Positions 1 to 8,085 of a stretch of 64,000 nucleotides of DNA are shown here, in pieces. The DNA lies in NCBI GenBank assembly GCA_016893485.2, contig JAFEKX020000001.1, positions 7,147,501 to 7,211,500 of the forward strand, given 5' to 3'. Numbering within the stretch: position 1 is the stretch's first letter; every line of letters begins with the position of its first letter. A program made the translations under genes and the position numbers. Source of the stretch: Streptomyces sp. P3. GTDB taxonomy: Bacteria; Actinomycetota; Actinomycetes; Streptomycetales; Streptomycetaceae. The notes under the pieces are model-generated. The model saw nothing but the letters and a program-made list of their open reading frames with translations. It was not told the origin of the DNA and made no database searches.

Positions 1-2198
1 ACAGCGTCGGCCGAGCCCGTCCCCGGCAGCAGCCCCGTAGCCCGGAAGTCGGGCGCCCCTGGAACCCAGAAGCAGAGCAACCGCGCGGCACAACCTTCGA
101 CCTCCCGGAGCATCCCGACCCCACACCGCCGCTCAGGCCGCGGCCGTCGAGAACCTCCTGCGCTGCTGGGCACGCGAAGCGAACCTCCCCGCCCCCACCA
201 ACGGCACCCTCCACATCCCCCTCCCCGCCAGCGGCACAACCCTGCTCGCTCAGGTCCACTACTGGTCCCCGACGGGCTGGCACCGCTTCGGTCTTCCGTA
301 CCTCTCGACCGCTCCCTACGGCGCACCACCGGTCGACGCGGTGACCGTCGCGGCGTTGCTCGCCAGGGAGACGGTTTCGCGCGGCGACGGCTTCGAGGCG
401 GGTGCCGATATGGCGCACGGTGCCTTCGAGGGAGAGGTGACGCAGGGAGCTGGCCGCGTCGGCGGTAGCGCTGACGTATCGGCAAATACCCGCTCTGGCG
501 CGCATGTTGCGGAGGTGACGGTAGCGACAGGGGCAACGGCATCGGCAGCAACACCGGTACCGGTACAGGTACCGGACACGGGAACCGACCTCGTGGCCCG
601 CGTGGCCGACTCCGTCCGCCGTACCGCCACCTTCATCACCGAACGCCGTACTCACCCGGCCGACGGCTCCGACCTCTTCCTCTCGGCCGAACAGGCTCTC
701 CTGCTCGGCCACCCACTGCACCCGACCCCGAAGAGCCGCGAGGGTCTCTCCGACGCCGAAGGCCGCCTGTATTCACCGGAGTTGCGCGGCTCCTTCCCGC
801 TGCACTGGTTGGCTGTCGCCCCTTCCGTACTCGCCACCGACTCGGCCTGGACCGAACGTGGTCGTCCCGTCCCCGCCGCTCAGCTCACGGCCCGACTCGC
901 CGGCCCCGAACTGCCGTTGCCGGACGGGCATGCCGCGCTTCCCTGCATCCCTGGCAATGGCGCGAGATCCGACACCGAGCCGATATCTCAGCCCTGCTCG
1001 ACTCCGGGCTGCTCCAGGACCTCGGTACCCATGGCGCCCCGTGGCACCCCACCTCCTCCGTACGAACCGTCCACCAATCCGGCGCAACCGCCATGCTCAA
1101 ACTGTCCCTAGGCCTCCGCATCACCAACTCCCGTCGTGAGAACCTCCGCAAAGAACTCCACCGCGGCGTCGAGGTACACCGCCTGCTGCGCACCGGCCTC
1201 TCCCAGCAGTGGCGCGCCGCCCACCCCGGCTTCGACATCGTCCGCGACCCGGCGTGGCTGGCCGTCGACGCGCCAGCCACGCCGGCCACGTTGGACGAGC
1301 ACGGCGCCGACTCGGGGAGCGTGGCACGGACGCAGGTAGGCGTGGGTTCGGCCTGGGCCATGGCAGTTCGGACCGTGCTGGCCGTGCCGAGCGGGATGCC
1401 CGTGTGCCCTTGGCCGGCATCGACGTGGTGATCCGGCACAACCCGTTCAGCCCGTCCGACGACGTGTCCTGCGTCGCCGGGTTCGTCTCAGTTCGGCCGT
1501 ACGCCGGGCGGAGTGCCGCCACCGTGGGACTGGGACCAACTCCGTACACCAGCCACCCCGCGTCCGGAGTACCGCTGTTGCGGTCCCGTCTGGCCGAAGT
1601 CATTACGGGCCTCGCCACGCGGACCGGCCGACCACGTGGCGCGGTCGCCGCCGAGTGGTTCCTGCGCTACCTGGAGCAGGTCGTACGTCCCGTGCTGTGG
1701 CTGGACAGCGAGGCAGGGATCGCGCTGGAGGCGCACCAGCAGAACACCCTGCTTCTGCTGGACGGCGACGGTTGGCCCGTAGGTGGCCGCTACCGCGACA
1801 ACCAGGGCTACTACTTCCGCGAGTCCCGACGCGCGGAACTCGACGCCCGGCTCCCCGGCATTGGCGAACACAGCGACACGTTCGTCTCCGACGAGGTCAC
1901 CGACGAACGCTTCGCGTACTACCTCGCGATCAACAACGTGCTCGGCCTCATCGGGGCGTTCGGCTCGCAACGCCTTGCCGACGAGCGGCTGTTGCTCTCA
2001 GCCTTCTGCCGCTTCCTCAGCGACCTGGCCACCGGTCCCGCCCGTCTCCGCACCTCCTTGCCGACCCACCTGCTCGACTCACCCGTCCTGCGCTGCAAGG
2101 CCAACCTGCTGACCCGACTGCACGGCCTCGACGAACTCATCGGCCCGGTCGACACCCAGTCCGTCTACGTCACCATCTCGAACCCCCTTTGTTCCTGA
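1..2198 (+). CDS. IucA/IucC-family NIS siderophore synthetase (5' end uncertain, frameshifted)
   Basis: Predicted ATP-dependent siderophore synthetase that joins a carboxylic acid to an amine in non-ribosomal-peptide-independent siderophore assembly in the cytoplasm. Visible family motifs are HPWQWREI near 946, HPTSSVRT near 1045, KLSLGLRITNSRRE near 1096, EAHQQNTLL near 1730 and RDNQGYYFRES near 1795. The reading frame changes near 125, 945 and again between about 1330 and 1420, so three one-base errors are likely. No convincing start lies inside the window; the gene probably begins at or before base 1. The next gene is an IucB-like acetyltransferase, which supports a siderophore locus. In S. 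coelicolor an NIS locus also precedes the dinG-lexA block (known order). The siderophore itself cannot be named. Confidence 0.85.
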
Positions 2199-2334
2199 CC
2201 GCTCCGCCACCGTCATTGGCTCCGAACGTCACCGATTCCCTTTGATCCCGGCCGTCACGAATCAATGCCCGTCGTCCAACTCCCTTCGCTTCTAAGGAAC
2301 ATGACCCACCCCATCTCCTGAGAGGAGCGTCACC

Positions 2335-3320
2335 GTGCTTCCCATCGATGCGAGCGCCGACTCCGCGACCGGCCCCGGCTTTGCCCCCGTCACTAGCCCG
2401 CGCGCGAGCACAGCGGCGAGTGAGAGTGCGAGCCAGAGTCCAAGCACGGGCTGCGAGGGCACCCTCAACCTCCGCCTTCCCGAGGAGTTCTTCGCACTCT
2501 GCGCCGAGACAGGCCATCACGCAGCCGCCTCCAACGAGATCGCCCTCCACCCCGATGCGGTCGTGCCCGACCCAGCCGCCCATGGCGAGGCCGGCCCCAT
2601 CGCGCGACGGAACCCGACAGAGGACGCGCAGGGCACGCCTTGGGTCGCCTTCGATGCCGGGCCTACCCACGACGCCCCGCCCACCTCCGACGCCCCGCCC
2701 AACCCCAACATCTCGCCCCGCACCGACACCCCGCACCCCCACCCACCGCCGACCTCCTAGACCGCATCGACGACTGGGGCCCGACCCGCACCCCCGCAGG
2801 CCCCTTCCACCTCCTCCCCGTCCACATCGAACGCGACCTCCCCTTAATCCACCGCTGGATGAACGACCCTGCAGTCGCAGAATTCTGGGAACTAGCCGGC
2901 CCCCGAGCCCTGACCGAGAAACACCTGCGCGCACAACTCACCGGCGACGGACGTAGCGTCCCCTGTCTCGGCGTGCTGGACGGCACCCCGATGAGCTACT
3001 GGGAGATCTACCGGGCGGACCTCGACCCACTGGCCCGCCACTATCCCGCCCGACTCCACGACACCGGCATCCACCTCCTCGTCGGCAACGTCGACGACCG
3101 AGGACGAGGGCTGGGCGGCACCCTGCTCCGGGCCGTCGCCGACCTCGTACTCGACAAGCGCCCCGGCTGCGCCCGCGTCATCGCGGAACCCGACATTCGC
3201 AACACCCCTTCCGTAGCTGCCTTTCTGGGCGCCGGTTTCCGGTTCTCCGCCGAGGTCGACCTGCCTGACAAACGGGCCGCCCTCATGGTCCGAGACCGTT
3301 CCTTGCGCGATCTGCTGTAG
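2335..3320 (+). CDS. IucB/RhbD-like GNAT siderophore acetyltransferase with low-complexity N-terminus
   Basis: GTG start 8 nt after a GAGAGGAG ribosome site. The C-terminal 185 residues form a GNAT domain of the siderophore type (Acetyltransf_8): IHRWMNDPAVAEFWE, then YWEIYRADLD, then GRGLGGTLL for acetyl-CoA binding, and IAEPDIRNTPSVAAF. It would N-acylate a hydroxylamine or diamine precursor for the neighbouring synthetase. The first 140 residues are Ala/Pro/Ser-rich and do not look catalytic. One base is missing between about 2700 and 2745, joining the N-terminal part to the GNAT part. A TTA leucine codon at 2844-2846 makes translation likely to depend on the bldA tRNA. About 328 residues after repair. 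The gene could begin later, leaving only the GNAT domain, but the ribosome site favours this start. Confidence 0.8.
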
Positions 3321-3808
3321 CGCCGCGTGGCGACGCCATCACTTTTGGTACACCGGCCGGTCCGATCCGGTTCCCACTTCCTCGAATCGGATTCCGATCA
3401 GCGCGGCCCAGCCCTGAAGTCCGCATCGCTCTCGGCCTACCTCGCCCACACCGCCGCCGACTTACCGCAGTCGACCGGGCCGACAGTTCCGCACCGGCAA
3501 CTGACCGCCACCCGGCTGGGACCGCACGCCAGCCGACCCGGACCGCACACCGGCCGACCGGAACCGCAACGGAGCCCCAACCCGAACCCGCCGTATCCGC
3601 CCCACCCTGAAAAACCCGAGCCAGCCCACCCGACCCCACTTCGCCCCGGACCGGTCCCCACACCACCCCGAACCGGTCCCCACCCGAACCAAACCAACAA
3701 CCAACCCGATCCCCAGCCGCCCCAACCCGATCCCCACCCGAACAAAACCCGCCCCACCCCAAAGCCCACACCCCCGATCCACCCCTGCCCCCGGTCGTGA
3801 TCACCCGG
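3321..3808. other. C-rich intergenic region without a credible gene
   Basis: About 490 bases between the acetyltransferase and the helicase. From about 3500 to 3795 the plus strand is very rich in C and poor in G, with imperfect repeats of ACCGGTCCCCAC, CCGACCCGGACCGCAC and CCCGATCCCCA. The minus strand is therefore full of short G runs. Open frames cross it on both strands, but their products are Gly- or Pro-rich shadows without ribosome sites. The helicase promoter sits at its right edge. Confidence 0.6.
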
Positions 3809-3831
3809 TTGTCAGTCCCGCCCCGTAGGGT
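3809..3831 (+). promoter_or_regulatory. PafBC/RecA-NDp-type DNA-damage promoter
   Basis: TTGTCAGT at 3809-3816 and TAGGGT at 3826-3831, with 17 bases between the starts of the two elements. This resembles the LexA-independent RecA-NDp promoter of actinobacteria (TTGTCRGTG, then TAnnnT) activated by PafBC. Only nine bases separate the -10 element from the helicase ATG and no Shine-Dalgarno is present, so the transcript is probably leaderless. Confidence 0.65.
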
Positions 3832-3840
3832 GGTCGCGCT

Positions 3841-5884
3841 ATGACGAAGCCCTCACTCCCCGAACTCCTGCATGCTGCCGTCACTGCCGTCGGCGGTTCG
3901 GAGCGCCCTGGCCAGGTGACCATGGCCGAAGCCGTCGCGGAGGCGATCGACGACGGTTCCCATCTGCTGGTCCAGGCAGGCACCGGCACCGGAAAGTCGC
4001 TCGGCTACCTCGTGCCCGCGCTCGCGCACGGGGAGCGAGTGGTCGTCGCGACCGCCACCCTCGCGCTCCAGCGCCAACTGGTGGAGCGCGACCTGCCCCG
4101 CACGGTCGACGCCCTGCACCCCCCTGCTGCGCCGCCGCCCCCAGTACGCGATGCTCAAGGGCAGGTCGAACTACCTGTGCCTGCACCGCCTCCACGAGGG
4201 CATGCCCCAGGACGAGGAGGAGGGCCTCTTCGACCAGTTCGAGGCGGCCGCCCCCACCAGCAAGCTGGGCCAGGACCTCCTACGGCTGCGCGACTGGACG
4301 GACGGGACCGAGACCGGCGACCGGGACGACCTGACACCCGGAGTGTCCGACCGCGCGTGGGCGCAGGTGTCGGTGTCCTCCCGGAGTGCCTGGGCGCCCA
4401 GAAGTGCGCCTACGGAGCGGAGTGTTTCGCCGAGATGGCTCGTGAGCGGGCCAAACTCGCCGAGGTCGTCGTCACCAACCACGCGCTGCTCGCGATCGAC
4501 GCCATCGAAGGCGCCCCGTCCTCCCGCAGCACGAGGTGCTGATCGTCGACGAGGCGCACGAACTCGTATCGCGCGTCACGGGAGTGGCCACCGGCGAGCT
4601 CACCCCTGGCCAGGTCAACCGCGCGGTGCGCCGCGCCGCGAAGCTGGCCAACGAGAAGGCCGCCGATCAGCTCCAGACCGCCGCCGAGGGCTTCGAGCGG
4701 CTGATGGAGCTCGCCCTGCCGGGCCGCCTGGAGGAGATCCCGGAGGACCTCGGTTACGCCCTCATGGCGCTGCGCGACGCCTGCCGTACGGTCATCTCCG
4801 CGATCGGCGCCACTCGTGACAAGTCCGTGCAGGACGAGGACGCGGTCCGCAAGCAGGCGCTGGCCTCCGTGGAGAGCGTGCACGACGTGGCGGAGCGGAT
4901 CACCAACGGCTCCGAGTGGGACGTCGTCTGGTACGAACGCCATGACCGCTTCGGCGCCTCCCTGCGCGTCGCCCCCATGTCCGTGTCGGGCCTCCTGAGG
5001 GAGAAGCTCTTCGCTGATCGCTCGGTGACGCTGACCTCCGCGACACTCAAGCTCGGCGGCGACTTCAACGGCGTAGGGGCCTCTCTTGGGCTCGCCCCGA
5101 GGGCACGGCAGGCGAGGATCTGCCGCAGTGGAAGGGCGTCGACGTCGGCTCGCCCTTCGACTACCCGAAGCAGGGCATCCTGTACGTTGCCAAGCACCTC
5201 GCACGCCCCGCGCGGGACGGCGATCGGGCCGACATGCTGGACGAGTTGACGGAGCTGATCCAGGCGGCCGGCGGTCGCACCCTGGGCCTCTTCTCCTCGA
5301 TGCGGGGCGCTCAACTCGCCGCCGAGGAACTACGCTCCCGCATCCCGGAGTACCCGATCCTGCTCCAGGGCGAGGAGACGCTCGGCGAGCTGATCAAGAA
5401 CTTCGCGGCCGACCCGAAGACCTGCCTCTTCGGCACGCTGTCGCTCTGGCAGGGCGTCGACGTCCCCGGAGCGAGCTGTCAGCTGGTCGTCATGGACAAG
5501 ATCCCGTTCCCGCGCCCGGACGACCCGCTGATGAGCGCCCGCCAGAAGGCAGTTGAGGACGCCGGAGGCAACGGCTTCATGGCGGTGGCCGCCACACACG
5601 CGGCGCTCCTCATGGCCCAGGGAGCCGGCCGTCTCGTCCGCGCGTCGGGCGACCGGGGTGTGGTCGCCGTCCTCGACCAGCGGCTGGCCACGGCTCGCTA
5701 CGGCAGCTATCTCAAGGCGTCACTGCCGGACTTCTGGTACACCACGGACCGTAACCAGGTCCGGAAGTCGCTGGCCGCGATCGACGCGAAGGCGAAGCAG
5801 GAAGAAGCCGAATCGGCAAAGGAGGAGGCTGAAGCGGCAAAGGAGGAGGCCGAATCGGCGAAGGAAGCAGCCGAATCGGCGTGA
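3841..5884 (+). CDS. dinG: DinG/Rad3-type ATP-dependent DNA helicase (frameshifted)
   Basis: XPD/DinG-family superfamily 2 helicase, expected to unwind damaged or structured DNA in the 5'-3' direction. Walker A is GTGTGKSLGYL at about residues 45-55, the DEAH box is VDEAHE near 4548, and the C-terminal motor has LGLFSSMRGA, LWQGVDVPG and the motif VI-like GAGRLVRASGDRGVV near 5630. CxxxxC-type cysteines near 4390-4430 could hold an iron-sulphur cluster, but I cannot confirm four ligands. Frame changes at about 4120 (extra C), 4383, 4512 and 5096 (each one base lost) restore a 681-residue protein. The C-terminus is a charged Ala/Glu/Lys repeat tail. It is convergent with lexA. Confidence 0.9.
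5807..5881 (+). repeat. 21-bp tandem repeat encoding a charged C-terminal tail
   Basis: Three full and one partial copy of a 21-base unit (5807, 5828, 5849, 5870) encode AESAKEE-like heptads at the end of the helicase. Heptad spacing suggests a short helical or coiled tail. Copy number probably varies between strains. Confidence 0.8.
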
Positions 5885-5948
5885 TCCGGGAAGGGGTTGG
5901 TCCGGCGCCGCCGGGCCGACCCACGGATGCCGGGAGCCGGACAGCACA

Positions 5949-5982
5949 GGACCCCGGAACCGGCGCAGGGGTCCCGGGGTCC
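5949..5982. terminator. Bidirectional hairpin between dinG and lexA
   Basis: GGACCCCGG at 5949-5957 pairs with CCGGGGTCC at 5974-5982, between two convergent genes. There is no T-tract, as is usual in Streptomyces. Confidence 0.65.
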
Positions 5983-6024
5983 GGTCAGGGGGGCGAGGCC
6001 GATGGTGCCCGCCCGCCGCGGCCG

Positions 6025-6804
6025 TCACACGCGCCGCAGCACTGCCACCACCTTGCCGAGGATCGTCGCGTCGTCGCCCGGGATCGGCTCGTACGCCGAG
6101 TTGTGCGGGAGGAGCCAGACATGGCCGTCCTCGCGCTTGAAGCGCTTGACGGTGGCCTCGCCCTCGAGCATGGCGGCCACGATGTCGCCGTTCTCGGCGA
6201 CCGGCTGGCGGCGCACGGTGACCCAGTCGCCGTCGCAGATCGCGGCCTCGATCATCGAGTCACCGACGACCTTCAGGACGAACAGCTCACCGTCACCGAC
6301 CAGCTGGCGGGGGAGGGGGAAGACGTCCTCGACCGACTCCTCGGCGAGGATCGGGCCACCGGCGGCGATCCGGCCCACCAGCGGGACGTACGACGCGGCG
6401 GGCTTGCCCGCGGTGTCCGTGGGCTGCACCGACGAGGACTGGTCGGAACCGCGGACCTCGTACGCGCGCGGGCGGTGCGGGTCGCGGCGCAGGAAGCCCT
6501 TGCGCTCCAGTGCCATCAGCTGGTGTGCGACCGAGGATGTGCTGGACAGGCCCACGGCCTGGCCGATCTCGCGCATCGACGGCGGGTATCCCCGTCGCTG
6601 CACCGAGTCCCTGATGACCTCGATCACCCGGCGCTGCCGGTCCGTGAGCCCCGAGCTGTCCGCCCGGATACCGGGAGGTCGGCCCGGTAGGGAGCGCTTG
6701 TGTCCCTCGGGATTCGCGGCTTCGTTCATTGCATGCACCGGCTCGAGTCGGCCCTGGGAGCGATCCTGGGCAGTGATGGTGGCACTGTCTGCGGTGGTGG
6801 TCAC
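6025..6804 (-). CDS. lexA: SOS repressor LexA
   Basis: Transcriptional repressor of the SOS response that cleaves itself when RecA is activated. The 259-residue protein is intact. It has the wHTH DNA-binding domain (YPPSMREIGQAVGLSSTSSV), the Ala-Gly cleavage site in GRIAAGGPIL, the catalytic Ser in VVGDSMIEAAICDGD and the catalytic Lys in EGEATVKRFKRED. A longer open frame starts at 6873, but the GTG at 6804 has a GAGAGGGG ribosome site and gives the usual MTTTADSATI start. A LexA operator lies 60 bases upstream, so it is autoregulated. Confidence 0.97.
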   Translation of the reverse strand: MTTTADSATITAQDRSQGRLEPVHAMNEAANPEGHKRSLPGRPPGIRADSSGLTDRQRRVIEVIRDSVQRRGYPPSMREIGQAVGLSSTSSVAHQLMALERKGFLRRDPHRPRAYEVRGSDQSSSVQPTDTAGKPAASYVPLVGRIAAGGPILAEESVEDVFPLPRQLVGDGELFVLKVVGDSMIEAAICDGDWVTVRRQPVAENGDIVAAMLEGEATVKRFKREDGHVWLLPHNSAYEPIPGDDATILGKVVAVLRRV

Positions 6805-6863
6805 GTCGGCCCCTCTCGATGGTCTCCCTGCTGGACAACGGTAGTTGCTTTCGAAAGGTTGCG

Positions 6864-6879
6864 CCAAACACACGTTCGA
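6864..6879 (-). promoter_or_regulatory. LexA operator (SOS box) of lexA
   Basis: On the minus strand the site reads TCGAACGTGTGTTTGG, against the actinobacterial SOS consensus TCGAACnnnnGTTCGA. One half-site is perfect and the other is degenerate. It lies 60 bases upstream of the lexA start, as expected for autorepression. Confidence 0.8.
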
Positions 6880-7215
6880 GTGAAAAAGTACAGATAGCCT
6901 GTCGCGATCATGCGTCTGGGTGTATGGCTAACGCGGCACCTGGCGGACAAAAGAGGTCATTGTCGTACTCTTCGCCGCCGGGGTGGTGGCCTCGCGGGTT
7001 GTCGCCACAGTCTGCCACCCGGTGTCCTGGCAGTCGGGGGCCGGTCCCGTTCTGTGCGGGAGCCCCACGCCTCCTCCGTGCCGCGCTCACGGTATCTCCG
7101 TATGTGGCCTGGCGGTACGGCTGCGCGCCCGCGTGTTCGGGGCGACGGGATGGCCGTATGGCACATGCCAATACGGCTGCGACACGCGCGTGCGGCGTGT
7201 TTGTGTGAGCCAATC
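6880..7215. other. Divergent lexA/nrdR intergenic region
   Basis: The lexA operator lies at its left edge and the NrdR boxes at its right edge. Between them is an imperfect inverted repeat at 7153-7177 (GCCGTATGGCA against TGCCAATACGGC, one base longer in the right arm) whose regulator is unknown. No gene is supported; the open frames here are shadows. Confidence 0.5.
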
Positions 7216-7261
7216 ACCACATCTAGTGGTTGGATTGCTGCAGCAGCCCAGAAGTTGTGGT
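7216..7261 (+). promoter_or_regulatory. Paired NrdR boxes upstream of nrdRJ
   Basis: Box 1 is ACCACATCTAGTGGT at 7216-7230 and box 2 is CCCAGAAGTTGTGGT at 7247-7261. Their starts are 31 bases apart, three helical turns, which is the arrangement NrdR needs. Box 1 is nearly palindromic; box 2 has a degraded left half. This fits autoregulation of nrdR and nrdJ by the dATP/ATP-sensing NrdR. Confidence 0.75.
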
Positions 7262-7369
7262 CCCCCGGGTCTCCAGAGTCCCGGCCATCGCCTATGCTGG
7301 GGGCTGCTTCGAGAGGCCCAAGGGGTCTCACGAGGCCATTGAGTCTGCTGTGAGGGAGGGTTGGAGACC

Positions 7370-7920
7370 ATGCACTGCCCCTTCTGCAGGCACCCCGACA
7401 GCCGTGTGGTCGACAGTCGAACGACCGACGACGGCACGTCGATCCGCCGACGCCGCCAGTGCCCTGACTGCTCCCGTCGTTTCACGACTGTGGAGACGTG
7501 CTCGCTCATGGTGGTCAAGCGGTCCGGAGTCACCGAGCCTTTCAGTCGTACCAAGGTCATCAACGGCGTGCGCAAGGCATGTCAGGGACGGCCTGTCACC
7601 GAGGACGCACTCGCCCAGCTCGGCCAGCGGGTCGAAGAGGCGGTGCGCGCCACCGGAAGCGCCGAACTGACCACCCATGATGTCGGGCTGGCCATACTCG
7701 GCCCGTTGCAGGAGCTCGACCTCGTCGCCTATCTGCGATTCGCCTCCGTCTACAGGGCGTTCAACTCCCTTGAGGACTTCGAGGCCGCGATCGTGGAGCT
7801 ACGGGAAGCGACGCCAGACCCCGCCGCGGACGACGAAGACGCGGTAGCGGGGAGCCAGGAAGACGACGGCGGGAGCGGGGGACTGTTCAGGTTCCCGTGC
7901 CCGCCCACTCCGCCGACTGA
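7370..7920 (+). CDS. nrdR: NrdR, ATP-cone repressor of ribonucleotide reductase genes
   Basis: Zinc-finger/ATP-cone repressor that senses nucleotide pools. The zinc ribbon is the CPFC pair in MHCPFCRHPDSRV plus the CPDC pair in RRRQCPDCSRRF, followed by the ATP-cone (VVKRSGVTEPFSRTKVINGV to VYRAFNSLEDFEA). The ATG at 7370 is chosen over a TTG at 7361 because a GGGAGGG site lies upstream and homologues start MHCPFC. One G is missing near 7880: restoring it gives a tail ending TVQVPVPAHSAD with a stop at 7918-7920, as in other streptomycetes. As read, the frame would run on to 7996. Repaired length is 183 residues. nrdJ follows, probably cotranscribed. Confidence 0.95.
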
Positions 7921-8055
7921 CCGACGGGCCGGAACCGGGCGGAGACCCCGGGTCCGGTCGGGCGGCGGCGTACCAGGACTTGTCGCGGAGCCATGAGCGT
8001 GTGGGCTGCCGAGACACCAGACAAACACTCTGCCACGGGAACATTGTGGCATTTT

Positions 8056-8071
8056 CAGGCGTTTTTGCCTG
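8056..8071 (+). other. Small stem-loop just upstream of the nrdJ ribosome site
   Basis: CAGGC, a GTTTTT loop and GCCTG form a five-pair hairpin ending about 15 bases before the nrdJ ATG. It could affect translation initiation; it is too short to be a convincing terminator. Confidence 0.3.
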
Positions 8072-8085
8072 TAGAGGGAGGCGGC

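Noticed and set aside
3283..3804. Minus-strand 173-codon open frame, Gly/Arg/Val-rich, across the C-rich block
   Set aside because: No ribosome site or recognisable domain; its repeated GGDRVG pattern comes from the nucleotide repeats.
3841..5884. Programmed frameshifting in the helicase, nrdJ, hrdB and others
   Set aside because: Breaks occur at unrelated G/C runs without slippery-site plus stem-loop structure, and both gains and losses occur.
5881..6844. Long plus-strand open frames across lexA
   Set aside because: They are antisense shadows of the intact lexA gene.
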